64,000 bases of DNA from Mycteria americana (GCF_035582795.1 NC_134366.1:31605661-31669660), one strand, 5' to 3'. Positions 10,264-22,673 are shown, numbered from the stretch's first letter. Numbers and translations: made by a program. The notes: generated by a model not told the origin, from the letters alone.

Positions 10264-13200
10264 CTAAAGTGAAAACAGTCTTAGCCGAGGGATGTGACTT
10301 GCCTTTAAATCTGGCCGACTTCATTGTGATTTCTGTGTCTCTTTGGGTAGTGAAATGACAAAAGATCTTGAAATGACTGAAAACAAGCCTGCTGAGGCTT
10401 AAAATATAATAATAAAAACTGGTATGATTCTCTTTATTAACCTAATTGCCTGTCTTGTGATGTACAGGCAAATATCTTACAGTTCTGTTGAGCTATGTTC
10501 CGCTTAGTCTGCTATTGTATTAGGTAATTGTTTTTTCTGTCACACTTTATAAGTTGGGAATTTATCCTCAATAGGATTGATTAATAGATGCCATAATCTT
10601 GTTACACATGTGAGTAGCACGTCTTAAGCACATCAATAGAAGGCTTCACCATCTTTATGTACATCACTATAAAGAATTGAACTTATAGTATAACACCATC
10701 TGTTAATTGTTTGGTAACTCCTCAGTATAAAGAGAGGTTCATATATACTTTGTGAAGCATGACCATTTCTTCAAAGCACTCAACTTCCTAAAGCAAAATT
10801 TATTAATGGTAAAACATTCATAAACGGAATTCCTAGGAATGTTCCAGTTGCCAACAATTATATTCAGGTTTATCATGATTAGGTACTCTCTTGGTGCCTA
10901 CTCAGACCACGCTTGGACGTTAGAAAGATGCAGTACCCGCTTTAGGGTTTACAGAGAACTTTGCTAGGCTTGAAATTAGTGGGAGGGCATTGAGGAAAAA
11001 CAGGGATAGCTGGAAGAAAGAACAAAGGCTATGCTTGTGTGGTTGTGTGGCTTACGTCACTTTAAGTAAACAGGGTGGTTCTGCTAAGCCTTCTGACTTT
11101 GTAGTTGTAAGGATACGTGCTTCTTGTACCATGCCAAACCATCCCACTGATAGAGAAGTTAACTTGTTCTCCATCTACCTGTCGTCTTGCCAAAAAACGA
11201 CGTGTAGATTGTGATGAGGGGATAAGATCAAATGTAAGGGATCAGTACTGCCTTTGGGAATATTTCCCTCACTCCTTCTCGTGGGAGACTTCTCTGCTTG
11301 CTGTCCCCAGCTGTTAGTCTTACAGTTGCACTATTAGTATTTCATACACCTGTTCTTTTTGTAATCTTTTCTGCAGCAATCATTCTGTGGTGGGGGTAGG
11401 GGGTAGTAAAAAGGCAGATCCAACAAGGACGTAGCTGCATCTCTGTATTTATTGGGTTTTTTTTCTCTTATGTGCTGGGCTTTGTGCTTCCATCTCTGAA
11501 ACTTTGCCTGGCAAAGTATTTATGCAGGATGATACCTTGGCAATTTTTTTACACGTACAGGTGTTGTAGACTTGATCGCAACAGAATAAGTGCTTGTGCT
11601 AGTATAATTATGCTGGTGAGGTAAGTGAAGTTAAAGCATTACACCACAACAAATGCTTTTGCTCATAACGTGACGTTGCAGATAAGGAAGGACCTCCCAG
11701 TTTTAGTAGTCTGTCGTGGGTATGTCTGTGATCTTAGTGGGTCTTTCTCATTCTACCTAATCTGAATCTAATCATATAAACTAATGGCGATAAACAGTTA
11801 GAAAAGATTAATTTCAAAGGAAAGATTGCCACTTCTGCTTGAAACAAAATGCTTATCTGGAATTGTCTTTCCTTCTACAGTTTGTGAAGGCGTGTGGGAC
11901 CAGTTCTGGTGCATCTGTTAGCATGGCTATATCCACTTGCCTGTACGGAGAAGTCTTTGTCACTTCCTAAGAAGTTAGCTCTTTCCTTTCCAACATCCTT
12001 AACCTGTCATCTGCCATGGTGACTGTAAAGATTTGGTCCCTTGAGCTGTTACTGTCTTGATGTTACCACTCTACTGTGACCGCTTGCCTCCCTGGCTGGG
12101 TATAGTGGACTTGGGGCTTGTCTCCAAGTCTCATTTGTTAACCAACTCTATTATCACCCACTGGAATGCTCTCGGGGTGCCGCTGGCACACCCGGGAGGA
12201 AAGGGTGGCCACTTCCTCCCATACCATATACTTTATGGCGCATGCCAGGGCATGGTGCAGGCAAAGTCCTTTCAGCAGTATCACAGGAGTGGCTCAGGCA
12301 GCTGTAACAGCCCAGGTCTTCTCTAGAAAGGCCAAGCACTGTGTGTTTCAAAGGCAAGTGGGGCCAGTAAGGAGCCTTGAAAGAAACTAGGCAATGCAGC
12401 TGGATTTTAGGAAAACTGTGGGCTTCGCACTCTTCCTTGGTCAGTGCACTTAAAATAGTTAATTTTGGTTACTGTTTCCTTCAGACGGACAGGTAAAAGT
12501 ATATTGGCTCTTTGCTGCTGATTGCTTCAGAAGTCAGTTTTCTTTTCTGTACATCTCCAAGTGCAATAGGCTCTGGACTGATGCCTTGGACTCCTACTTG
12601 CTCTGCCAGATGCAGATGACTACTAATGGTGTCCAGCACTGTGTGCACAGGCAGTTTTAAGTTGAGGAAATGATTCTGCAGCAGCTTAGCTGGCTAAACC
12701 TGACAGCTGGATATATGAATCAGCATTCCTTGCTTAATGAAAACCAAAGTGAGTTACTGAAATATCAGTCATGCTGCCTGATGCCACCTCAGCTGATGTG
12801 ACCACTTCTTTTTGGATGAGATCCGAGAACTTTGCTTCAGCACTTGCCTGACAGTCGACCTCTTCTTATTTTCTCTTAGCTGTGATGAGGTGCAAGTATG
12901 TACTACTGTTACTACAGTAACACTGTAATTGAATATTCTGGTAAGAATGTGTTTATCTGAAAAACTATATTTATCTTCTTGTGAACAGTCTCAATTTAGC
13001 TAAGATCCTTTAAAAGTGCAAGTTTATATTTATTGCACTGGAAGATGCTTTCTTGCAGCGAACTTGGAAATATATTATGAACAAATTGTGTGTGTGTGTG
13101 TAGCGGAGGTGGTGTTTGAAGAACGTTTTGTCATTGTTTTTATTTTTTTAAATGAGCTAGGTGTCTGAAATATCTGCATAGAGCCAAGCAATAAAAGCTA

Positions 13201-15284
13201 TTAAACTGATTGTCATCTTTTGCTCTGGTTCGGAAAACAAAATTAACTAAACTGAAGAAGCCAAAACTTAAGTTCTGGTCTGATTCAATGTATGCAGCCA
13301 AAAGTAAAACATGTCTCACTTATTTGCATATGCTTGGATCAAGCCTTGAATCTGAAAGGGGGAGGGGGGGAAAAAGTGGGTAGAAAAGGATGGGAGACTT
13401 TTCACTGATTTCAGTGGGTGTTGACTCAGATTCTTGTTCTGTTCCCTCTTAGCAGAAAGACTCTCTCATGTAAGCAAAGGAAGACCAGATCCTATCTCCT
13501 TCCTTTCCATCAGTACAAAGTGTCTGGGGCCTGCTACAGCATGAGCAGAAATAAGCAATCCCACTGAAGCCTGTGGGCTCTCTCCTTGTTAAGTAAATGC
13601 TGCCTATCACAGATGGAGCTTTAGGCTATTAACCAAACTTGTCGAGCACTGGGAATACTAATGAGCAGCCATGGTTGACACTGATGGAGACAGTTAAACA
13701 GAAGGACTCTCAGGTTAGTGAAGGCTAAGACTAGCTTTCCTTGGAAGGGATTTCTGACTCTGAAATCCCTTGTCCTTGCTTGGCCACTGACTGAATTGCT
13801 TAATTTTTCCAAGCCAGCCTGTTTACTTTTTTTTTCAGAGAGAGGAGGGAATATTATTTTACTGCAAATTCATGATATATTGTTGGTAACGTCTTTCTTA
13901 GAAGGACAGCAGTTGGATTACTCTTGCTGTACAATAAATTAGAATCACTGAAGAAAGTATGTTAGAACTTTTGGAATGGGAGCAGTGCGCTCCCAGTTAC
14001 ATCTACTAACAGGTCTAATTTGTATGAACATTGTGCTTAGGACCCACTTATGGACCTGCACATCATTGTGCAAAGGGCTATGCAAACATAGACCAAAATG
14101 TCAATACTCAGCCTTGTAATTTAAATGAGATGAATAGTAAGGAGATGAATACAGGATGATAGAAAGTATGATGAGCCTAAGAGTATAGTGACCAGATGCT
14201 GGTGTGCTATGTGGCCTCATGTAAGACCAGCATCCTTCAGAACCAGGATGCAACCATAGCTTACTGGTAATAAAACAACATATGCGGTCACCTCTGGCTT
14301 CTGAGGCTTCCTAGTGCTGTCATCTAAATTAGACCCATTCCAATGGGCATACTGTGTTTTGAATATTATAGTGAATATTTTCAAACTGTAAACTTAAAAT
14401 GCCTTAGAAAACCATGCTGAAGCCTCTCTATTCATAGTTTTTCTCCCCTGGAGACTGGAATGGGTAAGACAGTTCCAGAGGACGTACTGGAAGAAAGTGG
14501 GGGATTATTCTCACTTCTGTTAGCTGTATGCTAATGCTGCTTACTTTGGAAAGAGGTGTTAGTAGTCTGTGAGAATTCATGCAGGTGCAATGGCTCCCCT
14601 CTCTCCGCTGGGAAATGATTTATCAGCAGCTCAAAGCAATAACTAACTAAAACAGCCACCTGCCTTATGCCACAGCAGTTGGTAATAATGTTACTGTGTG
14701 AAGATTGCTATAGGTGAAGAGAAGCCATGGTCTCTTTCTGTCCTAAGCAGGAAAGAACTGTTCTGAAAGCAGAAAGTCTCTTCCCTGCTCCTTGAAACAC
14801 TTTTTTTAAGTTAAGGATTTGTTTGACCGACTGGCTTACACATAAATGGTTCTGAGACCATCTTGAGGTGATCTTACTGAAACGATAGGGTAGGAGGGCT
14901 CTTGCCTCTCCTGCTATTATTTTTTGCTTAGGTGCGTGGGTATTTCCTGCGAAGCTGGCTCAACAGAGCAACTAGAGCCTGACTATGCAGACATCTGTAA
15001 TGCAGGAAAGCTAAAAGTTCAAGCTGTTCTGCAGTTTGCATAGTTTACTTTTTTAAACTTGACAGTTTATAATCTCTTATGCCTGTTTGTGGATTCAGCT
15101 CAGAATCTCCAAGAGACTGGAATTTTCCATCTTAAAAATAAATGGAAAGTAGGGGGAACTGAGTGCCTCTGAAAATCCTGCTGCAAGTTATTTCTTACCT
15201 CCTTTAGGTGAAAGAAACATCATGTGAGGTTGTACTTGAGTGTCTTGTTCCCTGGACAAGAACAGTGTGGGTCTTGGCACTCAA
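10264..15284. other. non-coding, unique sequence
   Basis: About 5 kb without a recognised gene. Open frames are at most 89 codons and show no domain. Contents are a (TG)7 microsatellite at 13087-13100 and a G-quadruplex candidate at 13358-13380. The rest is ordinary AT-leaning sequence with no recognisable repeat. Confidence 0.55.
13358..13380 (+). other. candidate G-quadruplex
   Basis: Runs of five, seven and three G bases are separated by one A and by AAAAAGT. Splitting the seven-G run gives four G-triplets with loops of seven bases or fewer, which meets the usual folding rule. A further GGG follows at about 13391. There is no promoter or gene nearby that I can see, so any role is unknown. 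Confidence 0.6.
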
Positions 15285-15484
15285 GATCATTGAATCAAAC
15301 TCTTACAGGATGCCTGGTCCAACTCCCTGCTCAAAGCAGAGCCAGCTCTGAAGTTGGGTACAGTTGCTCAGAGCCTTGCTCAGTCAAGTTGTGAATATCT
15401 CAAAGGACTGAGATTCTACAACCTCCATGGGCAGCCTGGTCTAGTGTTTGGCCATCCTTATTTTGATTTCCCCTCTTCCACCCC
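15285..15484 (-). mobile_element. CR1 remnant, C-terminal end of ORF2 plus 3' UTR
   Basis: Read on the minus strand, 15300-15484 gives RLPMEVVESQSFEIF. This matches the C-terminal part of CR1 ORF2, where the family has [15 protein letters not shown] or similar. A stop and 3'-UTR-like sequence containing GAGCAGGGAGTTGGACCAG follow. No octamer tail survives at the left edge, so the end is eroded. This is the 3' end of the same antisense element whose reverse transcriptase lies at higher coordinates. The part between the catalytic core and this C-terminus is missing. Confidence 0.8.
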
Positions 15485-16000
15485 CAAGAGAGCCAAGGGC
15501 TTTTGATGGCTGACCCTTTCAGCCTAATGGTCCACACAGTTCTCCACTTCCCTTATATGCCATCCATTCAGTCCATATGTCTGACTTGGCTAATCTGAAT
15601 ACTGAGGGAGACTGTTGAAAGCTTTGCTAGAGTCAAGGTAAATGATATCTGTTGCTCTTCCTTTGTTCAAAGTCACACTTCTCTTTGTAGAAGGAGATCA
15701 GCTCAGTCGAGCAGTATTTCCTTTTGGTAACTCCTTGTTGCCAGTTCCCCATGACCTTCTCATCCTTAGTGTGCTTAGAAATGGCTTTGAAGACTTGCTC
15801 CGCAGTCTTTTGAGGGACCGTGATTAAGTTTGTGGTTTCCCAAGATCATCCTTCTTGAAGAGGAATGTGACATTTTTGCCTTTTTATAGTTACTGGGGCC
15901 CTCCCAAAATTGCCATGACCTTTTAAAGGTGCTTGAGAGTGGCCTCTCAATGGTGCTGGCCAGCAATCTCACTGCCCTCACTTGTCACATGAGCCCATAG
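15485..16000 (-). pseudogene. decayed CR1 reverse transcriptase (ORF2 fragment)
   Basis: Minus-strand translation recovers, in order, RPLSSTFKRSWQFWEGPSNY (about 15875-15960), a GVTKRKYCSTELISFY stretch (about 15680-15730), and YLDSSKAFN (15614-15640). These match the CR1 reverse transcriptase blocks around the SW..GE.P..WK segment, the GK(S)CLTNLI-F segment and motif A (YLDFSKAFD). The first catalytic Asp of motif A is still present. At least one frameshift separates the second and third blocks, and in-frame stops occur, so no working enzyme can be made. Motifs after A, including the YADD-type motif, are absent. About 250 residues are lost before the C-terminal remnant. Confidence 0.85.
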
Positions 16001-16345
16001 GACCAGACAGAGTCTGTTCTCCTGGACTCTTCCATTAGGCAGAGGAATAAAAAAGACCTGAGAGCAAACCTTACCAGTAAAGGCCTTTTCTGCTTCTGTT
16101 ACCACCAAGTCCCCCAGCCCATTCAGCAACAGAACCAAGGTTGTTTTTTTTTTAAAAGTGCTGTTGCTGACTCTGTACCAGGAGAAGCCCTTGTTGTTGC
16201 CTCTTGCATCTTTTACTAATTTTGGCTCCAAGGGAGCTTCAGCCTTCTTAGGACCATCCCTATATACCCAGGCAATGTTCCTGTTTCCCTTCATCCTTCT
16301 ACTTTCTGCATGCTTCTGTGATATCTCATCAACTTATTCAGGACT
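16001..16345 (-). pseudogene. CR1 ORF2 linker upstream of the reverse transcriptase
   Basis: A 115-codon minus-strand frame (15947-16294) contains VYRDGPKKAEAPLEPKLVKD followed by ARGNNKGF. This resembles the CR1 ORF2 segment between endonuclease and reverse transcriptase, where a YRD..RKAKA.LE..LA.D.KGNKKGF pattern is typical. Its position next to the RT blocks, in matching orientation and order, supports one element. The open frame looks fortuitous, because the flanking parts are frameshifted. Similarity fades near 16345, and no endonuclease is seen beyond it. The boundary is approximate. Confidence 0.75.
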
Positions 16346-16786
16346 GTCGTATGATCTGTGAGGCTTTTTTTGTTTGTTTAAGTAACGAAGTAAAATACCT
16401 GCCTTGGGATTTTGCTTGGGTAAAGGCAATATTTTTAAGACCAAAAAAAAGTACCCTACTAGCATATATGAATAACCATGGTTGAGATAACTTGCAGAGC
16501 TTGAGATTGAAGTCTTGTGTGGGCTGATAAAGTATTTGCAGATATGAAAAGGGACTGCTAAAGGTGATCTTAGTTTTAATGAGAACTTATGAATATTCAC
16601 TCACTTCCTTCCCAATTTTAGTAGCTTCTTCCTAGTGCAGCCTGTTGTGTATTGAATTGTTGGGGACATATTCTCCTCCCACTCTTCAGGTGTTGCCAAC
16701 TCTCACAAGCAGTCTCATTCTGATTAAAGGAATTGCCTGGCTATGTTACCTGAATTCTTTTGGCCTTATTCATATTAGCCTGAAGC

Positions 16787-16807
16787 GGGGGGGGGGGGGG
16801 GGGGGGG
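16787..16807 (+). repeat. G homopolymer, 21 bases
   Basis: An uninterrupted run of 21 G bases. Runs this long are rare, length-unstable and can form quadruplexes. The exact length in an assembly is often unreliable. Confidence 0.9.
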
Positions 16808-17323
16808 AAGAAAAAGCATGTAAACTGTAAGTGCTCTAAGTCAAAAGCCACAGCACAGGCAGCTCATAACCGGTGTGGTACAGGACAGCATCAGGGTAGG
16901 TGTTTTAGCCAGCTTCTGATGACTAGTTATGAGTCCAGTCACTGACTGCACTGCTGGTGCTTCCCCCAGCACTCATAAGGAGGGGGTTAGCCTGTGCACT
17001 CCTTAACCCACTAATTTAATTTCGGTCTTTGTACAGCTTGCTGAAACACTTCTGGGCGCAGAATCTCCTGCGAGTAGAACATGACAGAAATGTAAAGTCT
17101 CTCTGAGCCAGAATGAACATCAAACTAAGCTGCGTGTTACTTGACAGATAGCTCTGTTGGAGTTGCATGGCTGAATGAGAGTCTGGAGCTGCAATGCGGC
17201 TCTTAATGTCTGGACGTGTTTCACCGGCATTGACTTATTTTGCTTTATTTAGCTTGGGAAAACAGACTACTCTGTGACGTCCATTTTAAAAATCATAGTT
17301 TTAGTAATAGCTTTATTTTTCAG

Positions 17324-17391
17324 CTGCTGCTGCTGCCTTCAAGGCTGCTAGAAATCTACAGGATGAAGCCAGAAAGAACATAATCTGTTGA
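17324..17391 (+). other. weak candidate terminal exon
   Basis: A pyrimidine-rich acceptor-like TTTATTTTTCAG ends at 17323. The following 21 codons (from 17326) read AAAAFKAARNLQDEARKNIIC and then a TGA stop at 17389-17391. The run of GCT codons and the charged peptide look somewhat protein-like, but I recognise no family. No upstream exon can be assigned, so this may well be chance. Confidence 0.12.
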
Positions 17392-19803
17392 ACTGTGGTG
17401 CTGAAGCAGATTTGCAAACATCAAAAGTGAGGAAAATATTCTGCTTATAAAACATAAATCATTTCAATCTCTGAAATAACCTACTATGATAAAATGGCAA
17501 TGAATTTTTCATGAAGTACAGCGATAGCACCAGATGGCTACTGGGCCTGTGGGAGAATCTTCCCATTTCACATTAATTCTGAAAAACAGTAAACTATAAA
17601 AGGCATGCAGTAACTAACAGGTCACCTGCAATGCAGTGACCACTGTTAGTTTGGACCTAAAATAAATGCATGGAGTCTGACTTGTTCTAAACTGGCATAT
17701 TTTCCTGGACTTCAGTCTGAGATCTGGCTCCATGAGTTCTTGTGTATACAGAGCTCTCCAACACATAGGTGGGTGGTGTTTGGCTTAAATCGCTTTCTGC
17801 TCACACAGTTGTCTTCTGTCCTTTTTTTATCTTGTTGCACCCTGCCACAATTAACCTGTCTTCAAAGTGAATTACTCCAATGTGGAATGGATGAGACCGC
17901 TGTAAAAATTCATGTGTTTATCCATGTCGCATGGGCTAGAGTGCTTTAGGTAGTCTCTGCAGTGTGTGGCTTTGCTTGTCATTAGGAAATCGTGTTAGTT
18001 TAGCTTTGTACTTTCCACTGTCGAAGCAACACCTTTGTTAAATGTTGGCATGTGCCCAGCTGCATTTGTCTGTTACAGTCCTGGCTGGAACTTGCCATAA
18101 ATTGAAGTAATTGTATCTAGCATCCTCTCCTGCTTTTAGTCATGGGTGGTGACCTGGTTTGTCATTCCTAGTAGGGCACTAGAAGCCCTAGAGTAAGAGT
18201 ACAAATTTATGTTGGTGCAATAAATAGAGAAGGAGAAATTCAAGGCTCAACCCTGTGACCTGTCAAAACCTAAGAGGAATGCTTGGTTAAAGATTCCTCA
18301 AATAGAAAATTAATTTCCCAGAACTTTTTTTTTTTTTTTTGGCAAACCTAGATCACATTTTGGCCTTAGATGCCACCAACCTTGGTTTTTGCTTATTCTT
18401 TTTTCTAACTTTTTATTTTCATAGTGGCATCTAAGCTAGTTGTTTAACAAAGCCAAAACATGGTCTTACCTATCATTGTACTTCTGACCAGTGTAATTCT
18501 GAATGGTGGGAAATGGATTTGAATAAGGGGTGGTGGTATGTGTGTATGTACAAACAAGGACCCTGCCTTAAGACATTGCAGATTGAGATTTAATGCACAC
18601 TAATCCATCTGAGTCCATATGAGGTCAAAGATATATTTTTTTCTTAATAGTATGATTTTATTTTATTTCACATATCTTATTAAGTAGCCTTTACAATTTT
18701 TAACTCTAGTGGAAATGCTTGACAGATTCTGAAGCCTTTTTGTAGAGAATTTAACTACCTGCATGTACTTTGCTCTCATCAATCTGCAAACAGGAATTCT
18801 GTGCAGACATATGGGTGTATCCACTCTTTGGAGTGAAGTTCAGAGTCCTTATTTGGCTTTGAGGTGGCTGATACATCCACATGGCACAGTACAAGCCACG
18901 TTAGCTTCAGTGACAAACAGCATAGCTACGTTAGCCTGATGCTATTCCTCGACTTGCCTCCCTGCAAAGCTAACCAGGCTGACCACGGTGAAGTTGGCTG
19001 ACATAGCTCTCTAACTAGAGGTGCTCTAGCTAATCAGGATATATATTCCTTAATATATATTTCAAGAACTATACGCACCCATGAGTACACACATACCAAG
19101 GCAAGGTATAGCTTATGCTCCTGTGTTTAACAGGGACACCATCTTGGAAAACAGTAATTGCATGTATGTATTTTTTTTCTCCCCTCTTCTCTTTAGGTCT
19201 CTTCTTTGTCTTGGTGGAACCCCTCTGGGTAATGTGGTCTGGTATAAGATGGCTTGAAGGCATTGAGTCTAAATATTAGTTTATAATTTTGGGGCTAATC
19301 TAAAGCAGCATTATGTTAGTCAGATGACACTACTCTGCTGGAGCAGGAAATCAGCAGGTGTGGGTGGAAGTGAAGGGGACAGAGGGCACCTGATCTCTGA
19401 GACTGGATCCATAGCACGTGCCTAGGGTTGGGCTGGGAGGCAGGAGGCTTGCACAGCCCCACGGATTTAGCTAATCCCCTGTGGGGCACGCAGGCACTGC
19501 ACCAGATGCTGTCTCGCAACACCAGCGGTTGTGGGGATTATTGCACTGTATTTTATTACGGGCTGTTTGTGGCCACAGACTTTTTGTTTGTTTGCTCTCT
19601 GTGTGTGTGGAGGGGGGTGGTGGTGTTTTTCATGCCTTCTCTAGTGTATTGCACTGCAATATTATGGCAACCGTTCTTTATAGGCCCTTATACATGCCGC
19701 ACGCTGCAGAGCTAGTGAGGCTGAATCTCAAAGCTGAGACTACGGTGAGACGTTGCTGGAGTTGCAGCGAGAGTACTGCGTGTCCCCTTCCTTTCAGGAA
19801 GGT

Positions 19804-19821
19804 GACATAGTTGACATAGTT
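19804..19821 (+). repeat. two 9-bp GACATAGTT units
   Basis: GACATAGTT occurs twice in tandem and is followed by a diverged GACGTGGTGACG. This is a short local duplication only. Confidence 0.8.
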
Positions 19822-20014
19822 GACGTGGTGACGCGTACTGTTAGCTGAGCTGTAACTCATTGTTGCTGACTTCATGAAGTCAGTCTTACCTGAAAACAAC
19901 TGACCTGCAACTCCTGGGTTTTCTTTTGTTTAAATTAAACCCCCTCAAATATGAACCTGAAACAAAGCGAACAGGAAGATTTAGGAGTGGCCTTGACAAA
20001 GCCTATTCCAAATT

Positions 20015-20034
20015 AAAAAAAAAAAAAAAAAAAA
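20015..20034 (+). repeat. A homopolymer, 20 bases
   Basis: An uninterrupted run of 20 A bases. I looked upstream for a processed copy that could own this as a poly(A) tail and recognised none. It is treated as simple sequence. Confidence 0.85.
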
Positions 20035-20595
20035 GGAATGGGGAGGAGAATTGAAACTGTGCCAAGCAGTTGTGGACGGGTGAATGGATGAAAACAAGAG
20101 AGCGGTTTGGAGGAGAGGAAGCTGGGCGTTACGCAGAAGCAGACTTCCGAAGGAGGTAACGTTACTGTAGTGCAACTCTGCGCAACGTGCCGCTCCAACC
20201 CGGCTCTGCAAGATTCTTGTATGAACACAAGGCTCAGAGTACTACCGTACAGTGGTGTGCCCCAGCGAAAACAAATAATAAAAAAAGCCCTTTTCTGTTA
20301 CACTCACTATGACCCTTTCTACATCTTTACGCTGAAGACTGCATATACAAGCCCTATTTCAGATGTCTTTAAGTCTGTGTTGTAACTGTCTTGAAACGTA
20401 CACTTAAGATTTTAATGTTGTATTTAACTGTATAAAAAGTAGTACTGTTCTATGCCAAAGTCATTCCACCTTAAACAAAACAAACCATTATCTTCCTCTG
20501 TCTACATTCTCTGGGTATAAACACAGGGCTGCTTTTGCTGGCCAGAGAACCTCTCTGGCTATTCATAGCATTACAAAAATCTTTCCAGGTTCTCT

Positions 20596-20613
20596 AGGCC
20601 TGTTAACAGGCCT
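20596..20613. repeat. perfect 18-bp palindrome
   Basis: AGGCCTGTTAACAGGCCT is its own reverse complement, with no spacer. About 0.2 perfect 9-bp half-sites are expected by chance in 64 kb, so this is only mildly unusual. Confidence 0.9.
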
Positions 20614-22079
20614 TTCTTTTTCATATGGGACAAAAAAGATCACAAATATCTAGAATGAGACAGATAGGGAATGGCTAGAGGCTCCTGAGAGATGCAGCAT
20701 TTCTATTGTCCTTTCCGCTTTTCAACAATCACTCTGAAGTCACACTGCTGATCTACAAGATACTGGTGAACAATCCTCTTGTCTTGTGAAAATACCCACT
20801 GAAAAGCTTCATGATTCAGAGAAGAGGAAGATAAACACCTCTAGGGCTCTCGCTGCTCCCTGATATCTTCTTTTACTGATGAATACTAATTAGCTGGACC
20901 TGAGAAGTGGTGTTCTGCTGAGCAAAACAAATGCAGGCAGAAGGAAATGCGTGGCTATGTTGCTCTCTTATTTAATGATCCTGTTTTTTAATCATCCCCT
21001 GCAAAGTCATGTCTGCTTGCGTAACGTATATCAAATACTGTAGTTTAGTGTAGAGAAAACACAGCTGAACATCATCTGCCTGGCAGCCACTGAAAATGTG
21101 TCTAAAAGTGAAATGAGACTTTCTGGAATAACATAGGAGAAGGTGGAATTATTTTGACCTTCATATTCCTGAACTCTGGCAGCTATTTAAAACATGCTGC
21201 AGGAACGAGCCCATGGTGCGGGTGGCTCAGAGCTCTTCGGAAGCAATTTTCTAATACAAATACACACGTGTATTTGTTGGCGGGTTTTTTGTGTGTGTGT
21301 ATGTTATGTGGCTGTTCCCCCCCTTGAACCCCGTGTCCTACAGCTGCTGAGGGCACCGAGGCAGAGCGGTTCCCAGCGCCAGCAGTGGTTCCCAGTGCCG
21401 AGGTCCCTGCTGGGGGAAGGAAGGTGTGTGGCTCCATCCACTCCTCCTGAATTATAAGACGAGCGTCAGCGTGAGGTCAAAGAAAGAGTCAAGTACATTG
21501 ATGCCATACAGTGTTTTTTCTTCCAAGTGACTTTTTTTTTTTTCTTCCTATGACAGCATCAAGGAGGGAGAGCGTGGCTTTGGCGGAGTTTAGAAATCCA
21601 AGAGCGCGTTTCCTTTCCCACTGCTTTCCGCTGAGTCAGAGCAGCGCAGGGGTGTTCCTGACAGCTGCCTTCGTGGCTGGGCTCTTACGGCGTGCCTGGA
21701 CCGCACCCGCCTGCCAGATAAACAGAACACTCTGTCTGCTTATGAATTCTGTACTTTGGCCAGTTTGAGGCATTTTTTTCAAAGCTATGCTATTGTCGCT
21801 TTTCCTTTGATGTGCAAAGCTGAGCAGGAGTATGAGCCGCCTGTTTCTACAGCCGAGAGCTTGGGAGATAACAATGTTATCGGAGCATGAGATGAATATC
21901 CATGTAACGTTGTTAATATTCAGATAGCGCTGACTTTCAAGAGATAATGGAAGACTTTCAGCCAGGCACTTCTGCTTGTAACACGTAGACTGGGCTAACC
22001 CACTGAGAAAAAGGGGTGTATATGAAATTTCTGACCTTTATTTAAGCTGGTTGTTAGAAAAAAACAAAACAACCAACTA

Positions 22080-22103
22080 CCCCCCCCCCCCCCCCCCCCC
22101 CCC
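22080..22103 (+). repeat. C homopolymer, 24 bases
   Basis: Twenty-four consecutive C bases, so a G24 run on the other strand. It could form a quadruplex or i-motif and is likely to vary in length. It is the longest single-base run I found in the window. Confidence 0.9.
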
Positions 22104-22673
22104 GCAACCCAAACCCAGCTGTACTGCTTTATGTAATTGGGCAGTGAAAGAAGAGGAGGTTCCACATCAGACAGACTTGTATCACTGCCTACAACTAAGC
22201 AAAGCACATGCAAGCAGCAGGAATTTAGCTAGTGCTCCTCTGAGAAGGTTCCTTCCTCAGGAACAGAGAAGCTGAGGAAAATGTGATGGACTAAAAAAGC
22301 CTTGGAAGAGTAAACAGCAATACTGTTGTTTTTATTACAGAGGGGGGCAGGGTATTTGTAAGTGTGTGGGTTTTTTTGTTTGGTTGGTTGTTTCTTTTTC
22401 CACCAGTAGGATTGGGGTGGGGTGTGTGGGCACAACCCCAGGCAGGAATAGGACCAGCTCACTAAATTTTTAGAATAAACTACACAGCCTTGTGTTCCTT
22501 GGGTGGACACAGCCCTTGAGAAGGACATGCTTTAAGCCAACGGGAGGTAGGTGGAAAAATCAGATGACATGTTCAGAGCTTTTTCTTGGTACCAAGAATG
22601 TGAAGCTCTACAGCTGAATGTCATCTCTGCTCCTGGAAACCACCCACTGCTCTGGAGGGAGTTTTCAGACAGA

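Larger units (their letters stand above)
16346..20595. other. non-coding sequence with simple repeats
   Basis: No recognised gene in about 4.2 kb. Features are the G21 run (16787-16807), T16 (18325-18340), repeated GACATAGTT units (19804-19821) and A20 (20015-20034). Frames of up to 109 codons around 19.4-19.9 kb overlap on both strands and carry no domain. A short exon-like stretch at 17324-17391 is listed separately. Confidence 0.5.

Noticed and set aside
15642..15827. Plus-strand frame as a small gene
   Set aside because: It is the complementary strand of the CR1 reverse transcriptase remnant.
18890..19020. Repeated ACGTTAGC and GGCTGAC words, possibly an old retroposon
   Set aside because: Only 7-8 bp words recur. 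No element structure, tail or flanking duplication could be traced.
19164..19197. Pyrimidine tract plus TTTAG as a splice acceptor
   Set aside because: Such tracts are frequent in this T-rich sequence, and no open or recognisable exon follows.
20015..20034. A20 run as the tail of a processed pseudogene
   Set aside because: No recognisable transcript-like sequence lies upstream, and no target-site duplication was found.
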